Positions 53,178-63,314 of a stretch of DNA of 64,000 nucleotides are shown piece after piece. Made by a program: the position numbers and the translations under genes. Source of the stretch: an uncultured Bacteroidales bacterium. GTDB lineage: Bacteria > Bacteroidota > Bacteroidia > Bacteroidales > Bacteroidaceae. Below the pieces are notes generated by a model. The model was not told the origin of the DNA. It did not search any database and worked only from the letters and a program-made list of their open reading frames with translations. Positions within the stretch are counted from its first letter, which is position 1, and every line of letters begins with the position of its first letter. The stretch is taken from assembly GCA_902772585.1 (NCBI GenBank), contig CACYBB010000004.1, positions 1 to 64,000 on the forward strand. The letters are read 5' to 3'.

Positions 53178-55670
53178 GCGACGCGTCTCACGAGTTACAG
53201 GACTTTCATTGCCAAACAGATATTGCGCCTGATAGCCACCACAATCCACTACAATCTTTTCGAAGACAATACCAGGATGGCGTGGCACGATGGTCAGTTC
53301 ATGAACATCCTTTTTGCTGACAGGCAGCGTGACGGTCTTCTCTACAATACGACGAGCCACAGCAGGATAGAACTCAGAATACATATATGGCTGACGATTG
53401 ACAAGCGTCTTGTTAAAGTTCACCACCTGCGGTTCTGAACCGTCAAGGCTGACACTATACTCATGACCACCGACATTCAGGAAGTCCAACGTGGATTTTA
53501 CCACTACATGCACCGTGACCTGAGCAGGCGCATTGGCAAGCAGTGCGAAACGGTAAGTCAGTGAAGCGCCATCGACAGGTTTGGTATAGGGAGTCAGTGC
53601 CACAGCACTACGTGTACGTCCATAGTAAGGATAGATGCTCCATTCCGTACCGTCGCTAGCATTACTACTATAGAAGTGTTCGGCTTCCATAGAAACATAG
53701 CCGTTGGCAGCAGTAAAGGTATAGCCACCCATAGCTGACGTAACGGGCACAGTGGTGGTACGTGGCAACATGTCACGACGGAAGTCATCGTTCCAACTGC
53801 GATAGCCAATGTGTTTCTGCGTCATCATACCGTCCCACTTACCACCTGCCAGCACTTTGTTATAGTCATGGCAAAGCAGCGAGTCACGACGGAAACAGTC
53901 TTTCACACGCTCCGCCCACTCGTTAGCATCGGGTAACCCGACGCTCGCAAGATATTGGTTCATCGCCTGTGCATAGTACATATCATAGAGGTTCGCCATA
54001 GCCTGTACGGGGAACAGTACCGACTGGTAATAAGCATCGCGGGCTGCCTCGGGAATCTCTGGCAACGCACGGAGGGCACGGCGCTCCAGTCGGGCATAGT
54101 CGTCAGCCACCTGTTTCCATTCACCGGTAACGACATTATAGGTCCGTGCATCCAGCATCTCAGGTGTCACACGTGCCATATACTGACAGTTACGGTTGTA
54201 GATGTCAGCCACCTCCTTGGCAATGCTGCATCCCAACACCCTGCGGAAGAAGCGGGTGGTATGACGGGTAACATCCTGCTGGGTAAACTCCTTGGGATTC
54301 CATGCCATGTCCATAAACAGTTGGATGGGATACTCCATGGGCTTTAGGTCACCCACATTCAGTATCCACATGCGCTGGATACCGTGGTCATACGCCAGCG
54401 ACAGCTGCTCGAACATCTGCTGAGTCTGGGTAACATTGAGCCACTTCGTATTACGCGGTGCACCGACATAATCTACATGGTAGTATAGTCCCCAGCCTCC
54501 TTTGTGCTTACGCTCTTCAGCGTTAGGTACACGGCGTACATTTCCCCAGTTGTCATCACACAACAGCATGATGACATCGTCGGGTACACGCATGCCGGCA
54601 TCGTAGTAGTCGAGCACTTCCTTATACAGCGCCCATACCTGCGTGGTCTGGTTGGCAGGTTTCTTGGTAACGTCCTTGATAATCTTACGCTGGTTCTCCA
54701 CAATGGTTTGCAGCAGTTTGGTATCTGCCTCAGCACTCATTGCCTCGTCACCATCACCACGCATACCGATGGTTACCATATCCTCAGTACCTTTCATGCG
54801 CTCAATACCCTCACGGAAGAACTGGTCGAGCTTCTGCTGGTTCTTCTGGTAGTTCCAAGGCCCCCATTCGCCACGCTTGCGGGCATATTCCTGATGGTTG
54901 CGAGCCATCGGCTCATGATGCGAGGTACCCATGATGATACCCATCTCGTCTGCAGTCTTCGAGTTCTCTGGGTCGTCAGCATAGAATGCCCAGCCCCACA
55001 TGGCAGGCCACAGCATATTACCCTTCAGACGCAGGATGAGTTCAAAGACTTTGGCATAGAAACGATGGTCGCCATAGTTCGTGCCGAAGGTATTCTTCAC
55101 CCATGAGGTCAGACAGGGAGCCTCGTCATTAAGGAACAGACCGCGAAACTCCACGGCAGGTTCGCCATCGGTATAGCTACCAGGCATGACGACCACCTCG
55201 TCACGATGCTTGATGGGTACATCCATCCACCAATACCAGGGCGACACGCCCATCTGTTGGCTGAGTTCATAGATGCCATAGACCGTACCACGACGGTCAC
55301 TGCCGGCAATAACCAGCTGACCGTCAATGGTGGTGATGATATACTTCTCGCGCTTGCCCTTCAGGTCCTTCAGCACCTTCTGCTTCACCCACTGGTCAAT
55401 CTGCTTGTTACTGCCAACGGTACCAATCAGAATGGTGGGGGTATTGCTTTTGATGGGGGTAAACCCCATCACACTGGCGATGTCCTGCTGCAGGTTGTCA
55501 ATAGCAATCTGTACGGCCTTGGGCTCCTGGTCACTGTAACCGATGGTAGCACCTTTCAGCGACAATGCACCCGTCTGTTGCTTAAAGAACACGAAACGCT
55601 CTGTGGCATTCATGGGAAGAATTGCCATGAATGCCACTAAAGTCAAAAGAATCTTTTGGAAATGTCTCAT
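53175..55670 (-). CDS. GH115 xylan alpha-1,2-glucuronidase
   Basis: An 831-residue secreted enzyme, signal peptide about 1-22 (ILPMNATER). Family blocks are DRRGTVYGIYELSQQMGVSP, VEFRGLFLNDEAPCL, LRLKGNMLWPAMWGWAFY, GTSHHEPMARNHQEY and VGAPRNTKWLNV; the C-terminal beta domain ends near the stop. GH115 removes (4-O-methyl)glucuronic acid from inner and terminal xylose units. It is second in the minus-strand unit, separated from the CE6-CE1 gene by a seven-unit heptamer array. Confidence 0.94.
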   Translation of the reverse strand: MRHFQKILLTLVAFMAILPMNATERFVFFKQQTGALSLKGATIGYSDQEPKAVQIAIDNLQQDIASVMGFTPIKSNTPTILIGTVGSNKQIDQWVKQKVLKDLKGKREKYIITTIDGQLVIAGSDRRGTVYGIYELSQQMGVSPWYWWMDVPIKHRDEVVVMPGSYTDGEPAVEFRGLFLNDEAPCLTSWVKNTFGTNYGDHRFYAKVFELILRLKGNMLWPAMWGWAFYADDPENSKTADEMGIIMGTSHHEPMARNHQEYARKRGEWGPWNYQKNQQKLDQFFREGIERMKGTEDMVTIGMRGDGDEAMSAEADTKLLQTIVENQRKIIKDVTKKPANQTTQVWALYKEVLDYYDAGMRVPDDVIMLLCDDNWGNVRRVPNAEERKHKGGWGLYYHVDYVGAPRNTKWLNVTQTQQMFEQLSLAYDHGIQRMWILNVGDLKPMEYPIQLFMDMAWNPKEFTQQDVTRHTTRFFRRVLGCSIAKEVADIYNRNCQYMARVTPEMLDARTYNVVTGEWKQVADDYARLERRALRALPEIPEAARDAYYQSVLFPVQAMANLYDMYYAQAMNQYLASVGLPDANEWAERVKDCFRRDSLLCHDYNKVLAGGKWDGMMTQKHIGYRSWNDDFRRDMLPRTTTVPVTSAMGGYTFTAANGYVSMEAEHFYSSNASDGTEWSIYPYYGRTRSAVALTPYTKPVDGASLTYRFALLANAPAQVTVHVVVKSTLDFLNVGGHEYSVSLDGSEPQVVNFNKTLVNRQPYMYSEFYPAVARRIVEKTVTLPVSKKDVHELTIVPRHPGIVFEKIVVDCGGYQAQYLFGNESPVTRETRR

Positions 55671-55715
55671 TCGTAATTCGAAATTTGGAATTCGGAATTC
55701 GTAATTTGTAATTAG

Positions 55716-55718
<3 letters not shown>
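55670..55718. repeat. Seven heptamers between CE6-CE1 and GH115
   Basis: TTCGTAA, TTCGAAA, TTTGGAA, TTCGGAA, TTCGTAA, TTTGTAA and TTAGTTA follow without gaps. The first T belongs to the GH115 start codon and the last unit contains the CE6-CE1 stop, so the array fills the whole gap. Confidence 0.95.
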
Positions 55719-57731
<2,013 letters not shown>

Positions 57732-57738
57732 TTAGGTG

Positions 57739-57746
57739 CAAAGATA
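57739..57746 (-). promoter_or_regulatory. Promoter -7 box of the CE6-CE1/GH115/GH3/GH95/GH31 unit
   Basis: TATCTTTG on the minus strand, with CTTG about 19 bp upstream of it. It is in the 222-bp region divergent from GH30. Confidence 0.75.
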
Positions 57747-57863
57747 CTCATAATATATGTAATAGCAAGGCCCAAATGTCACATAATCTTTTTCTGATGT
57801 ATCAACTCAGCATCCGGCCTCACAAAAAGTAGAGAATCATTTTGTCTTACACCTATTTTTTAG

Positions 57864-57871
57864 TAACTTTG
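57864..57871 (+). promoter_or_regulatory. Promoter of GH30 gene
   Basis: TAACTTTG (-7) with TTTG at 57841-57844 and a 19-bp spacer, 49 bp upstream of the ATG. Confidence 0.8.
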
Positions 57872-57920
57872 CCGGCGGAAACCAAATAGGAGATACTACA
57901 ACTTATTATAACATTATTCT

Positions 57921-59435
57921 ATGAAAAGAATTCTACTTTCACTTGTTGTGCTTTTGGGCATTACCGCTGTTCAGGCAGCGACAATCCGTTATATCTTAAC
58001 GGTAAAGAATACTCCCAAACAGACTATTACAGGCTTTGGTGCAGCCTGCTGTGATGGTGCTATGAAACCCTTTGGTGAAGACTATGCCCCTGTGACTCTG
58101 CTTTATGGCAAAAGGTCAAAAATTGGACTAAACATCATGCGTATGGAGATTTCACCGAGTTTCACAGGCGACAACTGGGGGGACTACGATTGGAATGGTT
58201 CCTTACCATCAGCCATAACAGTCAAAAATCGCGGTGGTATTGTATTCGGTACTCCTTGGTCTCCCCCTGGTGAATACAAGACCAACGGTACAGCACAGGG
58301 GGGAAATGCTGAAGACCAAGGCTACGAAAAAGGTAAGTTGCGCGAGGACTGTTATGAAAAGTTTTTCCCTTGGTTGAACACGTTCTTGGACTGGATGCAG
58401 AGTAAAGGAGTCAACGTTGATGCCGTATCTATTCAGAATGAGCCCGACTGGTGGGTTAACTACTCTGGTTGTCTCTATGACCCTGCTGACCAGGTCAAAC
58501 TAGTGAAGAACTATGCCCATCTGCTCGACCGCGAGAAGTACAATGGCGTAAAGATCATCAGTGCCGAGCCATTAGGGTACGCAAAAGAGTATTTCGACGC
58601 ATTGTTGAACGACCAGACCTGTCGAGAGCAGGTTGACATCTTTGCCGGACACATCTATGGGCACATGCCGCTCCAATATATCAAGCCTGTTGCCAAAGCA
58701 GCACTCCCGTATGGCAAGGAGATATGGATGACGGAGCACTCCGTAACCGACAATATTGATCACTTACCCACCTGGCAAGAGAATCTCATTTTCGCTGAAG
58801 AACTGAACGAATGTATGCTGGCTGGCTGTACGGGATATATTTACTGGTACATGCGCGCACACTGGGCATTCTGCGGTACTGGCGAAGAGAAGTATGGTTC
58901 TGACAACAAAAAAGATGTGTTGCTGCCCCGTGCCTTCGTTATGTCACACTTCTCCAAGAATGTCACTGGCTCCACACGTTTGGAGACCTCAAAAGATGAG
59001 ACCTCTGGGCGCACGAAAGAAGAAATTCTTGCAGACTTTGAGCATTCGGCTTACATCAAGGGTGACTCAATTATCGTGATGAATATCAACGCTACGGAAA
59101 ATGCAAAGGCAATGAGAATAAAACTGCCTTACAACGTGAAGAGCGGTGAGCTTTGGTTGTCAACAGGCAATGAAGCCGATAAACGTTGTCAGAAATCGAC
59201 TCTTGATATTACCGAATCTACAAAAGAGTTTATTACCGAACTGCCCGCACTTAGTCTGAGTACCTATATCTTCACAATAGACAAAGGTAGCACAGCTATT
59301 GAAAATGTGAATCAGGTTGATGATGACGATACCAAAACCTATTACGACCTACACGGACGTCGCCTAGACACACCACACGGTCTCTGTATCGAGAGGAGCG
59401 CCAATGGAGAATCCAGGAAAGTCTTAATCAAATAA
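57921..59435 (+). CDS. GH30-family xylanase-type glycoside hydrolase with sorting tail
   Basis: A 504-residue secreted enzyme, signal peptide about 1-19 (AVQAATI). The (beta/alpha)8 barrel begins TITGFGAACCDGAMKPF. The acid/base Glu is in AVSIQNEPDWWV (near 174) and the nucleophile Glu in IWMTEHSVTDN (near 272). A beta-side domain follows. The C-terminus YYDLHGRRL...SRKVLIK is a sorting-type tail. GH30 members of xylan loci are mostly glucuronoxylanases or xylobiohydrolases; the subfamily is not certain. It is divergent from the main run. Confidence 0.88.
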   Translation: MKRILLSLVVLLGITAVQAATIRYILTVKNTPKQTITGFGAACCDGAMKPFGEDYAPVTLLYGKRSKIGLNIMRMEISPSFTGDNWGDYDWNGSLPSAITVKNRGGIVFGTPWSPPGEYKTNGTAQGGNAEDQGYEKGKLREDCYEKFFPWLNTFLDWMQSKGVNVDAVSIQNEPDWWVNYSGCLYDPADQVKLVKNYAHLLDREKYNGVKIISAEPLGYAKEYFDALLNDQTCREQVDIFAGHIYGHMPLQYIKPVAKAALPYGKEIWMTEHSVTDNIDHLPTWQENLIFAEELNECMLAGCTGYIYWYMRAHWAFCGTGEEKYGSDNKKDVLLPRAFVMSHFSKNVTGSTRLETSKDETSGRTKEEILADFEHSAYIKGDSIIVMNINATENAKAMRIKLPYNVKSGELWLSTGNEADKRCQKSTLDITESTKEFITELPALSLSTYIFTIDKGSTAIENVNQVDDDDTKTYYDLHGRRLDTPHGLCIERSANGESRKVLIK

Positions 59436-59439
59436 TCAA

Positions 59440-59480
59440 AATAAAAATGGGGTTGGCAGTACCAACCCCATTCTATTACT
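59440..59480. terminator. Bidirectional terminator between GH30 and GH43
   Basis: TGGGGTTGG (59448-59456) pairs with CCAACCCCA (59462-59470) around CAGTA. A-rich sequence to the left gives a T-run for the minus strand, and TTCTATT lies to the right. Confidence 0.88.
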
Positions 59481-59504
59481 AGTTTTCGTCGTATTATCGT
59501 AATT

Positions 59505-61247
59505 TTAGTCAGCCAAAATTTTACGGCTATGCTTGACACCGTTCTCGTCGGTATACTGCTCTATGACAATACCGCGATGTTGCTTAACGCCTGAAAGGCG
59601 ACGTCCTGATAAATCGTAGCACTGAGTATTGACCACTGCATTACTACTTAAAGTCTGGATACCGCTAGCTGTTTCAAAAGCCTGCCAAGCATCAACGTAG
59701 AGATCCGTAGCAGAGCTGGCGACAATATAAATTGTTCTCGCCCCCGTAAATACCTGTGGGTCTACATCAACCACGTAATCATTATAGTCTGTAGATGAGA
59801 TACTAAAAGTGGCTGATGGCTTAACACCACTTCGACCAAGGCGAAACTCGATAGTTCCTTCACCTTTAGCACGTACCATGATTTTTGAGGCACCATTGCT
59901 GCCAAAGTCCACCTTGCGCAACTGAGTCCATGAGCCTTCAGCCATCTTCACCTGCAAATTGAGCGAAGCCTCGTTACCTAGTGCATTGATGCGACCGTTC
60001 TTTTTTACATTCGTAAAATCCTCATACATGATACCACCACAAGTAGCCATTGTCTCAGCCTGCTGCAACTTATAAGGATTCATCTCTTTGATTTGTGTTA
60101 CACCAGCAAGATCAGTATTTACTCTATTCACTGTTGCTGTCGACTCGTTAACTGTAGCTTTGTTTACACAGAGCGAACGGTAGATGCTAGTTTCATTGTC
60201 TATAACGCCCGCTGCCCTCATCTTTTCCATCAGAGTAGCATTGTGATAAAGATGATAATAGCTACCATTGAATTTCTGCAGATGAGAGTGGTTATTATTG
60301 GTACCATTGCCAGGATGAGGACCATAGACTCCTTTATAGACCCATGAGTCGGGATCCATTGGATTGTCACTGACCATATAGCACATGGTACACATATCTG
60401 GAGCCGAAGCGGTAATACCCTTTTGTGTTTTGTAGGTGTTCCACTCAGCATTATCACGGTTTGCCCAGTTCGAGCAGTAGGTATATACGTATTTGCCACC
60501 GATGACGTTCAACTCATTGGCCTCAAAGTGGTAAGGCGCAGGTATTGTGACAGCAGAGCCATCAACTTCAATCATCGAAGGCTTCAGCTTGATGATACGT
60601 GCTGCATTAGGCATTATCGTGCTAGGACCAAGGCCACCGAAAGACATCCAACCCACACCGTTATCATCAATGACCACACCTGGGTCAAAATTGGCATTTG
60701 TTCCCTGCTTATTGGCGCCTGGTGTATCGTAGGTAATCATCAGTTCTTTCAGTGGCGATTTCCAAGGGCCTATCGGTGATTCGGCCGTCAGTACACCCAC
60801 TCCGTGACTGCTATTGCAGAAGTAAAGGAAAAATTCGTCCTTGTCTGTCTCGGCATTGTGACGCCAGGTCACAGACGGTGCCCACGAGACTCCATAGCCA
60901 TGCCACCATGGATTTTTCGTCCAAGTCGCACAGAGTTTATTCGTATCAATGGTACCATGAAACGTCCAGTTCACCATATCATCTGTCGAGAATACGACGA
61001 TAGACTTGATGCTTCCGTAGGTATTCTCTCCTTTCTTACCATTAGCAATAAACTCCTGGTGGTCGTTTGAGCCATAGACATAAAGACGTCCGTTATACTC
61101 CAATGCTGTAGGGTCAGCACAAAACACGCTACCGCTAATAGGATTACCATTACCCGTAGATTTAAATTCCTTAGCAAGAGTTGTTTGGGCATTAGTTTGC
61201 AAACAAGCTACCATAAGGGCAGCTGTCATGAATAGGTTCTTGTACAT
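59505..61247 (-). CDS. GH43-CBM6 arabinofuranosidase-type enzyme with sorting tail
   Basis: A 580-residue secreted enzyme, signal peptide 1-20 (CLQTNAQTT). The GH43 domain is at about 35-370: VFCADPTALEYNG (base), NANFDPGVVIDDNG (modulator), YHFEANELNVIGG (acid Glu). A CBM6-like module at about 385-525 begins YKLQQAETMAT and ends ATDLYVDAWQAF. The C-terminus CYDLSGRRLSG...SRKILAD is a sorting-type tail. The layout fits arabinoxylan arabinofuranohydrolases. It has its own promoter at 61278 and is not part of the 12-gene run. Confidence 0.88.
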   Translation of the reverse strand: MYKNLFMTAALMVACLQTNAQTTLAKEFKSTGNGNPISGSVFCADPTALEYNGRLYVYGSNDHQEFIANGKKGENTYGSIKSIVVFSTDDMVNWTFHGTIDTNKLCATWTKNPWWHGYGVSWAPSVTWRHNAETDKDEFFLYFCNSSHGVGVLTAESPIGPWKSPLKELMITYDTPGANKQGTNANFDPGVVIDDNGVGWMSFGGLGPSTIMPNAARIIKLKPSMIEVDGSAVTIPAPYHFEANELNVIGGKYVYTYCSNWANRDNAEWNTYKTQKGITASAPDMCTMCYMVSDNPMDPDSWVYKGVYGPHPGNGTNNNHSHLQKFNGSYYHLYHNATLMEKMRAAGVIDNETSIYRSLCVNKATVNESTATVNRVNTDLAGVTQIKEMNPYKLQQAETMATCGGIMYEDFTNVKKNGRINALGNEASLNLQVKMAEGSWTQLRKVDFGSNGASKIMVRAKGEGTIEFRLGRSGVKPSATFSISSTDYNDYVVDVDPQVFTGARTIYIVASSATDLYVDAWQAFETASGIQTLSSNAVVNTQCYDLSGRRLSGVKQHRGIVIEQYTDENGVKHSRKILAD

Positions 61248-61277
61248 AGTAAATTAAAAAAATTTTATTTTCGGGTG

Positions 61278-61285
61278 CAAAGGTA
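61278..61285 (-). promoter_or_regulatory. Promoter -7 box of GH43 (59505-61247)
   Basis: TACCTTTG on the minus strand, 30 bp upstream of the ATG. Confidence 0.72.
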
Positions 61286-61361
61286 AGAAAAAAAACGCGC
61301 AAGGAACCTTTGCAAAAGTCTCAAAATCTTTATCTCATGTATCATGAGCCAATACCGTTCC

Positions 61362-61534
61362 AAAGGTATGGCACTTTAGGGTCGTTCGTGACGTTCCTTG
61401 CACCCGTTCCGATGGCATCTACGACCCGAAGATGACTTACTTTACCCCCCTAAAGTATCATCGGAACGACCGCTAGATGACTGCGGAAGCACCCGTAGAT
61501 GACGTCGGAATGACCCCTAAAGTGACATACCTTT
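61362..61534. repeat. Large imperfect palindrome built of 22-bp units
   Basis: The outer arms AAAGGTATGGCACTTTAGGG (61362-61381) and the reverse complement near 61515-61534 differ at one base. An inner pair is TTCCGATGGCATCTACG (61407-61423) against CGTAGATGACGTCGGAA (61494-61510). A central hairpin lies at about 61430-61463. On the right side CGGAA recurs at 61462, 61484 and 61506, exactly 22 bp apart. The 496-bp gap 61248-61743 has no gene; this is its main structure. Confidence 0.85.
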
Positions 61535-61743
61535 CTTGATTATACAAAAACCATAAAAACCCTCACGTCAGTATGTGTCGAACCTACGGTCCTCAGAAGA
61601 TTCAAGGTCGCTATTTTTTCTTGTGAGACAAGCTCCCAGATAAAAATATCAACCTCTCATCTTTGCCTCTTACCAGAGCCATCACATACTTCGTGAGCAA
61701 AACCCCGATTTCTTTGAAATCTAAAAAACAGGTCCGAGAAAAA
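61535..61743. other. Intergenic stretch without recognised features
   Basis: AT-rich DNA between the palindrome and the GxxExxY stop. The only thing seen is GTATGTGTCGAACCTAC (61571-61587), whose complement resembles a tRNA T-arm, but no tRNA fold surrounds it. Confidence 0.4.
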
Positions 61744-62181
61744 CTAGAATGCTGTAATCGTTTTAGTTTTCTGGTCGTAATAATACTTTTCACATTGGTC
61801 TCTCACTGGAGCGAAGTTAAACAGAATACCGATTGGGGTGTTGGTCAGCCTCATATAATTCCATAATTGTTGACGTTGCTCACCTCCTATAGATGTAATG
61901 GCTTTACATTCCACTGCCACATTCCCCTTGCATAGGAAATCCATATAGTGTTTATGTGACAACGGATGTCCATGATATGAAACTTGGAAATAATATTCCT
62001 TTACAAAAGGGACTTGCTTTTCATCGAATGACACTTTCAAAGCTTCCTGATAAACATATTCATTCAGCCAAGGCCCTAACTCACGATGGACTTCCTGACA
62101 ACAGCCGATAATGTCATAGACATGCGATTTTAGTTTCGACAGCTGTTCCGGATTAAGGTTTAAGGTATCTACTATCTTCAT
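61744..62181 (-). CDS. GxxExxY protein
   Basis: A 145-residue protein of the GxxExxY family (PF13366). The naming motif is in HRELGPWLNEYVYQEAL, and a nuclease-like core YMDFLCKGNVAVECKAITSIG follows, with a D...ExK pattern like PD-(D/E)XK folds. The family is frequent in Bacteroidetes and near mobile DNA. The function is not established; a nuclease is suggested by fold. No -7 box is visible just upstream. Confidence 0.88.
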   Translation of the reverse strand: MKIVDTLNLNPEQLSKLKSHVYDIIGCCQEVHRELGPWLNEYVYQEALKVSFDEKQVPFVKEYYFQVSYHGHPLSHKHYMDFLCKGNVAVECKAITSIGGEQRQQLWNYMRLTNTPIGILFNFAPVRDQCEKYYYDQKTKTITAF

Positions 62182-62252
62182 CTTTGCTTTTTTGATAGAA
62201 ACGGAATCTTCTTGTTAATTATTGCCGGTTTTACTTCTTTTTCTTGGTTTTT

Positions 62253-62375
62253 CTTTTGTTATGGTTGAATCCCGTAGGGATAGATACTGTGGATGTAGGC
62301 TTTGACGGTGAGCTCGCTCACAAAGTGAAGCATACTGCCGCAGCATCAGAGACATCGTTTCAACCAGAGCAAAAG
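62253..62375. repeat. 123-bp element bounded by 17-bp inverted repeats
   Basis: CTTTTGTTATGGTTGAA (62253-62269) and TTCAACCAGAGCAAAAG (62359-62375) are inverted repeats matching at 15 of 17 positions. Inside are GTGAGCTCGCTCAC (a hairpin) and other short stems. A 63-codon open frame overlaps it on the minus strand but has no family match I know. It could be a MITE-like element or a structured RNA. The surrounding 260-bp gap 62182-62441 holds nothing else. Confidence 0.6.
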
Positions 62376-62441
62376 GGTTTTCATGGTTTTTGTTTGTTAT
62401 AACCACGCGATGATACTGGTCACAAGAAAAAAAGTAATCGA

Positions 62442-62831
62442 CTATGATTTCAATTCCTTAATGAAATAACGAATTGCATCCTTTAAAGGAGAGATTTCGT
62501 TGTTGATTATCCAAAGGATTTGCGAAGCATCTACATCGAAATAATGATGCGCAATAATATCTCTAAGACCTTTTACATTCTTCCAAGGAACAGATGGATA
62601 TGTTGGCAAAAGCTGCCCGTTAGTTGTCTTATCCAAATTCTTCAGACTTTCGCCGATAGCTATCAGCAACATACACGTCGCATCTAATAAGACCATTCCT
62701 GACGAAGAAGCAAGAAAATCATCAATTGAGTGAACCTCTTTTGTACGCTCTTCAAGTCTCTCAATTGCTGATAAGATATCTTCAAGGATATCTATTGCTA
62801 TATTCCTATTTTCAGAAGACAAAGATTCCAT
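62442..62831 (-). CDS. HepT-like HEPN-domain protein (DUF86)
   Basis: A 129-residue helical protein with the HEPN RNase motif Rx4-6H in GLRDIIAHHYFDVD (near 94-107). It overlaps the MntA-type nucleotidyltransferase gene by 20 bp. In known MntA-HepT systems the HEPN protein is an RNase toxin that the nucleotidyltransferase silences by AMPylation at the YFD tyrosine after the motif. HYFD is present here, fitting that mechanism. Activity in this organism is inferred. Confidence 0.87.
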   Translation of the reverse strand: MESLSSENRNIAIDILEDILSAIERLEERTKEVHSIDDFLASSSGMVLLDATCMLLIAIGESLKNLDKTTNGQLLPTYPSVPWKNVKGLRDIIAHHYFDVDASQILWIINNEISPLKDAIRYFIKELKS

Positions 62832-63105
62832 CCTTTAATATACGTCTCTTTAAACGTGGGTTCAGATTCTGATGGTTCCGAACAATATCAACAGGAGTTC
62901 CTATTTCTTTTTCCAAGAACTCTTTGGCATCCATCAACAGGAAAGGATTTGGTGTTTCAGTGTCCACAAAAAGATCAACATCACTTTTAGCTGTCTGTTC
63001 ACCCCTCGCCGTTGAGCCGAATAAAGACAAAGAGGTAATACCATACTCGTTTTTAAGTATGCTCATATATCTCTGCAGCACCTTGATACATTCTTCCTTG
63101 CCCAT
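62812..63105 (-). CDS. MntA-like minimal nucleotidyltransferase (antitoxin)
   Basis: A 97-residue minimal nucleotidyltransferase: SLFGSTARGEQTAKSDVDLFVD has the GS-x10-DxD metal motif, and VDIVRNHQNLNPRLKRRIL supplies the third acidic position region. It pairs with the HepT-like gene overlapping its 3' end. The ATG at 63105 is preferred because the upstream frame crosses a -7 box at 63126-63133. Confidence 0.88.
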   Translation of the reverse strand: MGKEECIKVLQRYMSILKNEYGITSLSLFGSTARGEQTAKSDVDLFVDTETPNPFLLMDAKEFLEKEIGTPVDIVRNHQNLNPRLKRRILKDGIFVF

Positions 63106-63125
63106 AATCTTACTTTTTACCGCTG

Positions 63126-63133
63126 CAAAGATA
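63126..63133 (-). promoter_or_regulatory. Promoter -7 box of MntA-HepT pair
   Basis: TATCTTTG on the minus strand, 20 bp upstream of the ATG. Confidence 0.75.
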
Positions 63134-63165
63134 AACAATCTTTTCCGTACTTCCAAACAATTCAG

Positions 63166-63203
63166 AAAAAAAAGTAATCGGGAGCAATGACGCTCCCGAT
63201 TAC
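63166..63203 (-). terminator. Terminator of the secreted-protein gene at the right edge
   Basis: GTAATCGGGAGC (63174-63185) pairs perfectly with GCTCCCGATTAC (63192-63203) around 6 nt. On the minus strand a T-run follows (complement of 63166-63173). Confidence 0.92.
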
Positions 63204-63314
63204 GATTAGAATATGTAATTCAGAGAATTATTTCTCGAAAATTACTTCAGAACAACCTTGAGCTAAAGCTCGAGCTCGTTCACGTTCGGAAGTGTGAGCG
63301 AGCTCTCACTTCTC

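Noticed and set aside
61571..61587. tRNA gene suggested by a T-arm-like GTAGGTTCGACACATAC on the minus strand
   Set aside because: The T-stem has a mismatch and no matching anticodon, D or acceptor stem can be formed around it.
61611..61793. 60-codon open frame on the minus strand
   Set aside because: It overlaps the 3' end of the GxxExxY gene and has no support from composition or context.
62215..62406. 63-codon open frame on the minus strand
   Set aside because: It overlaps the inverted-repeat element, has no promoter or family match, and its sense follows the repeat rather than a protein.
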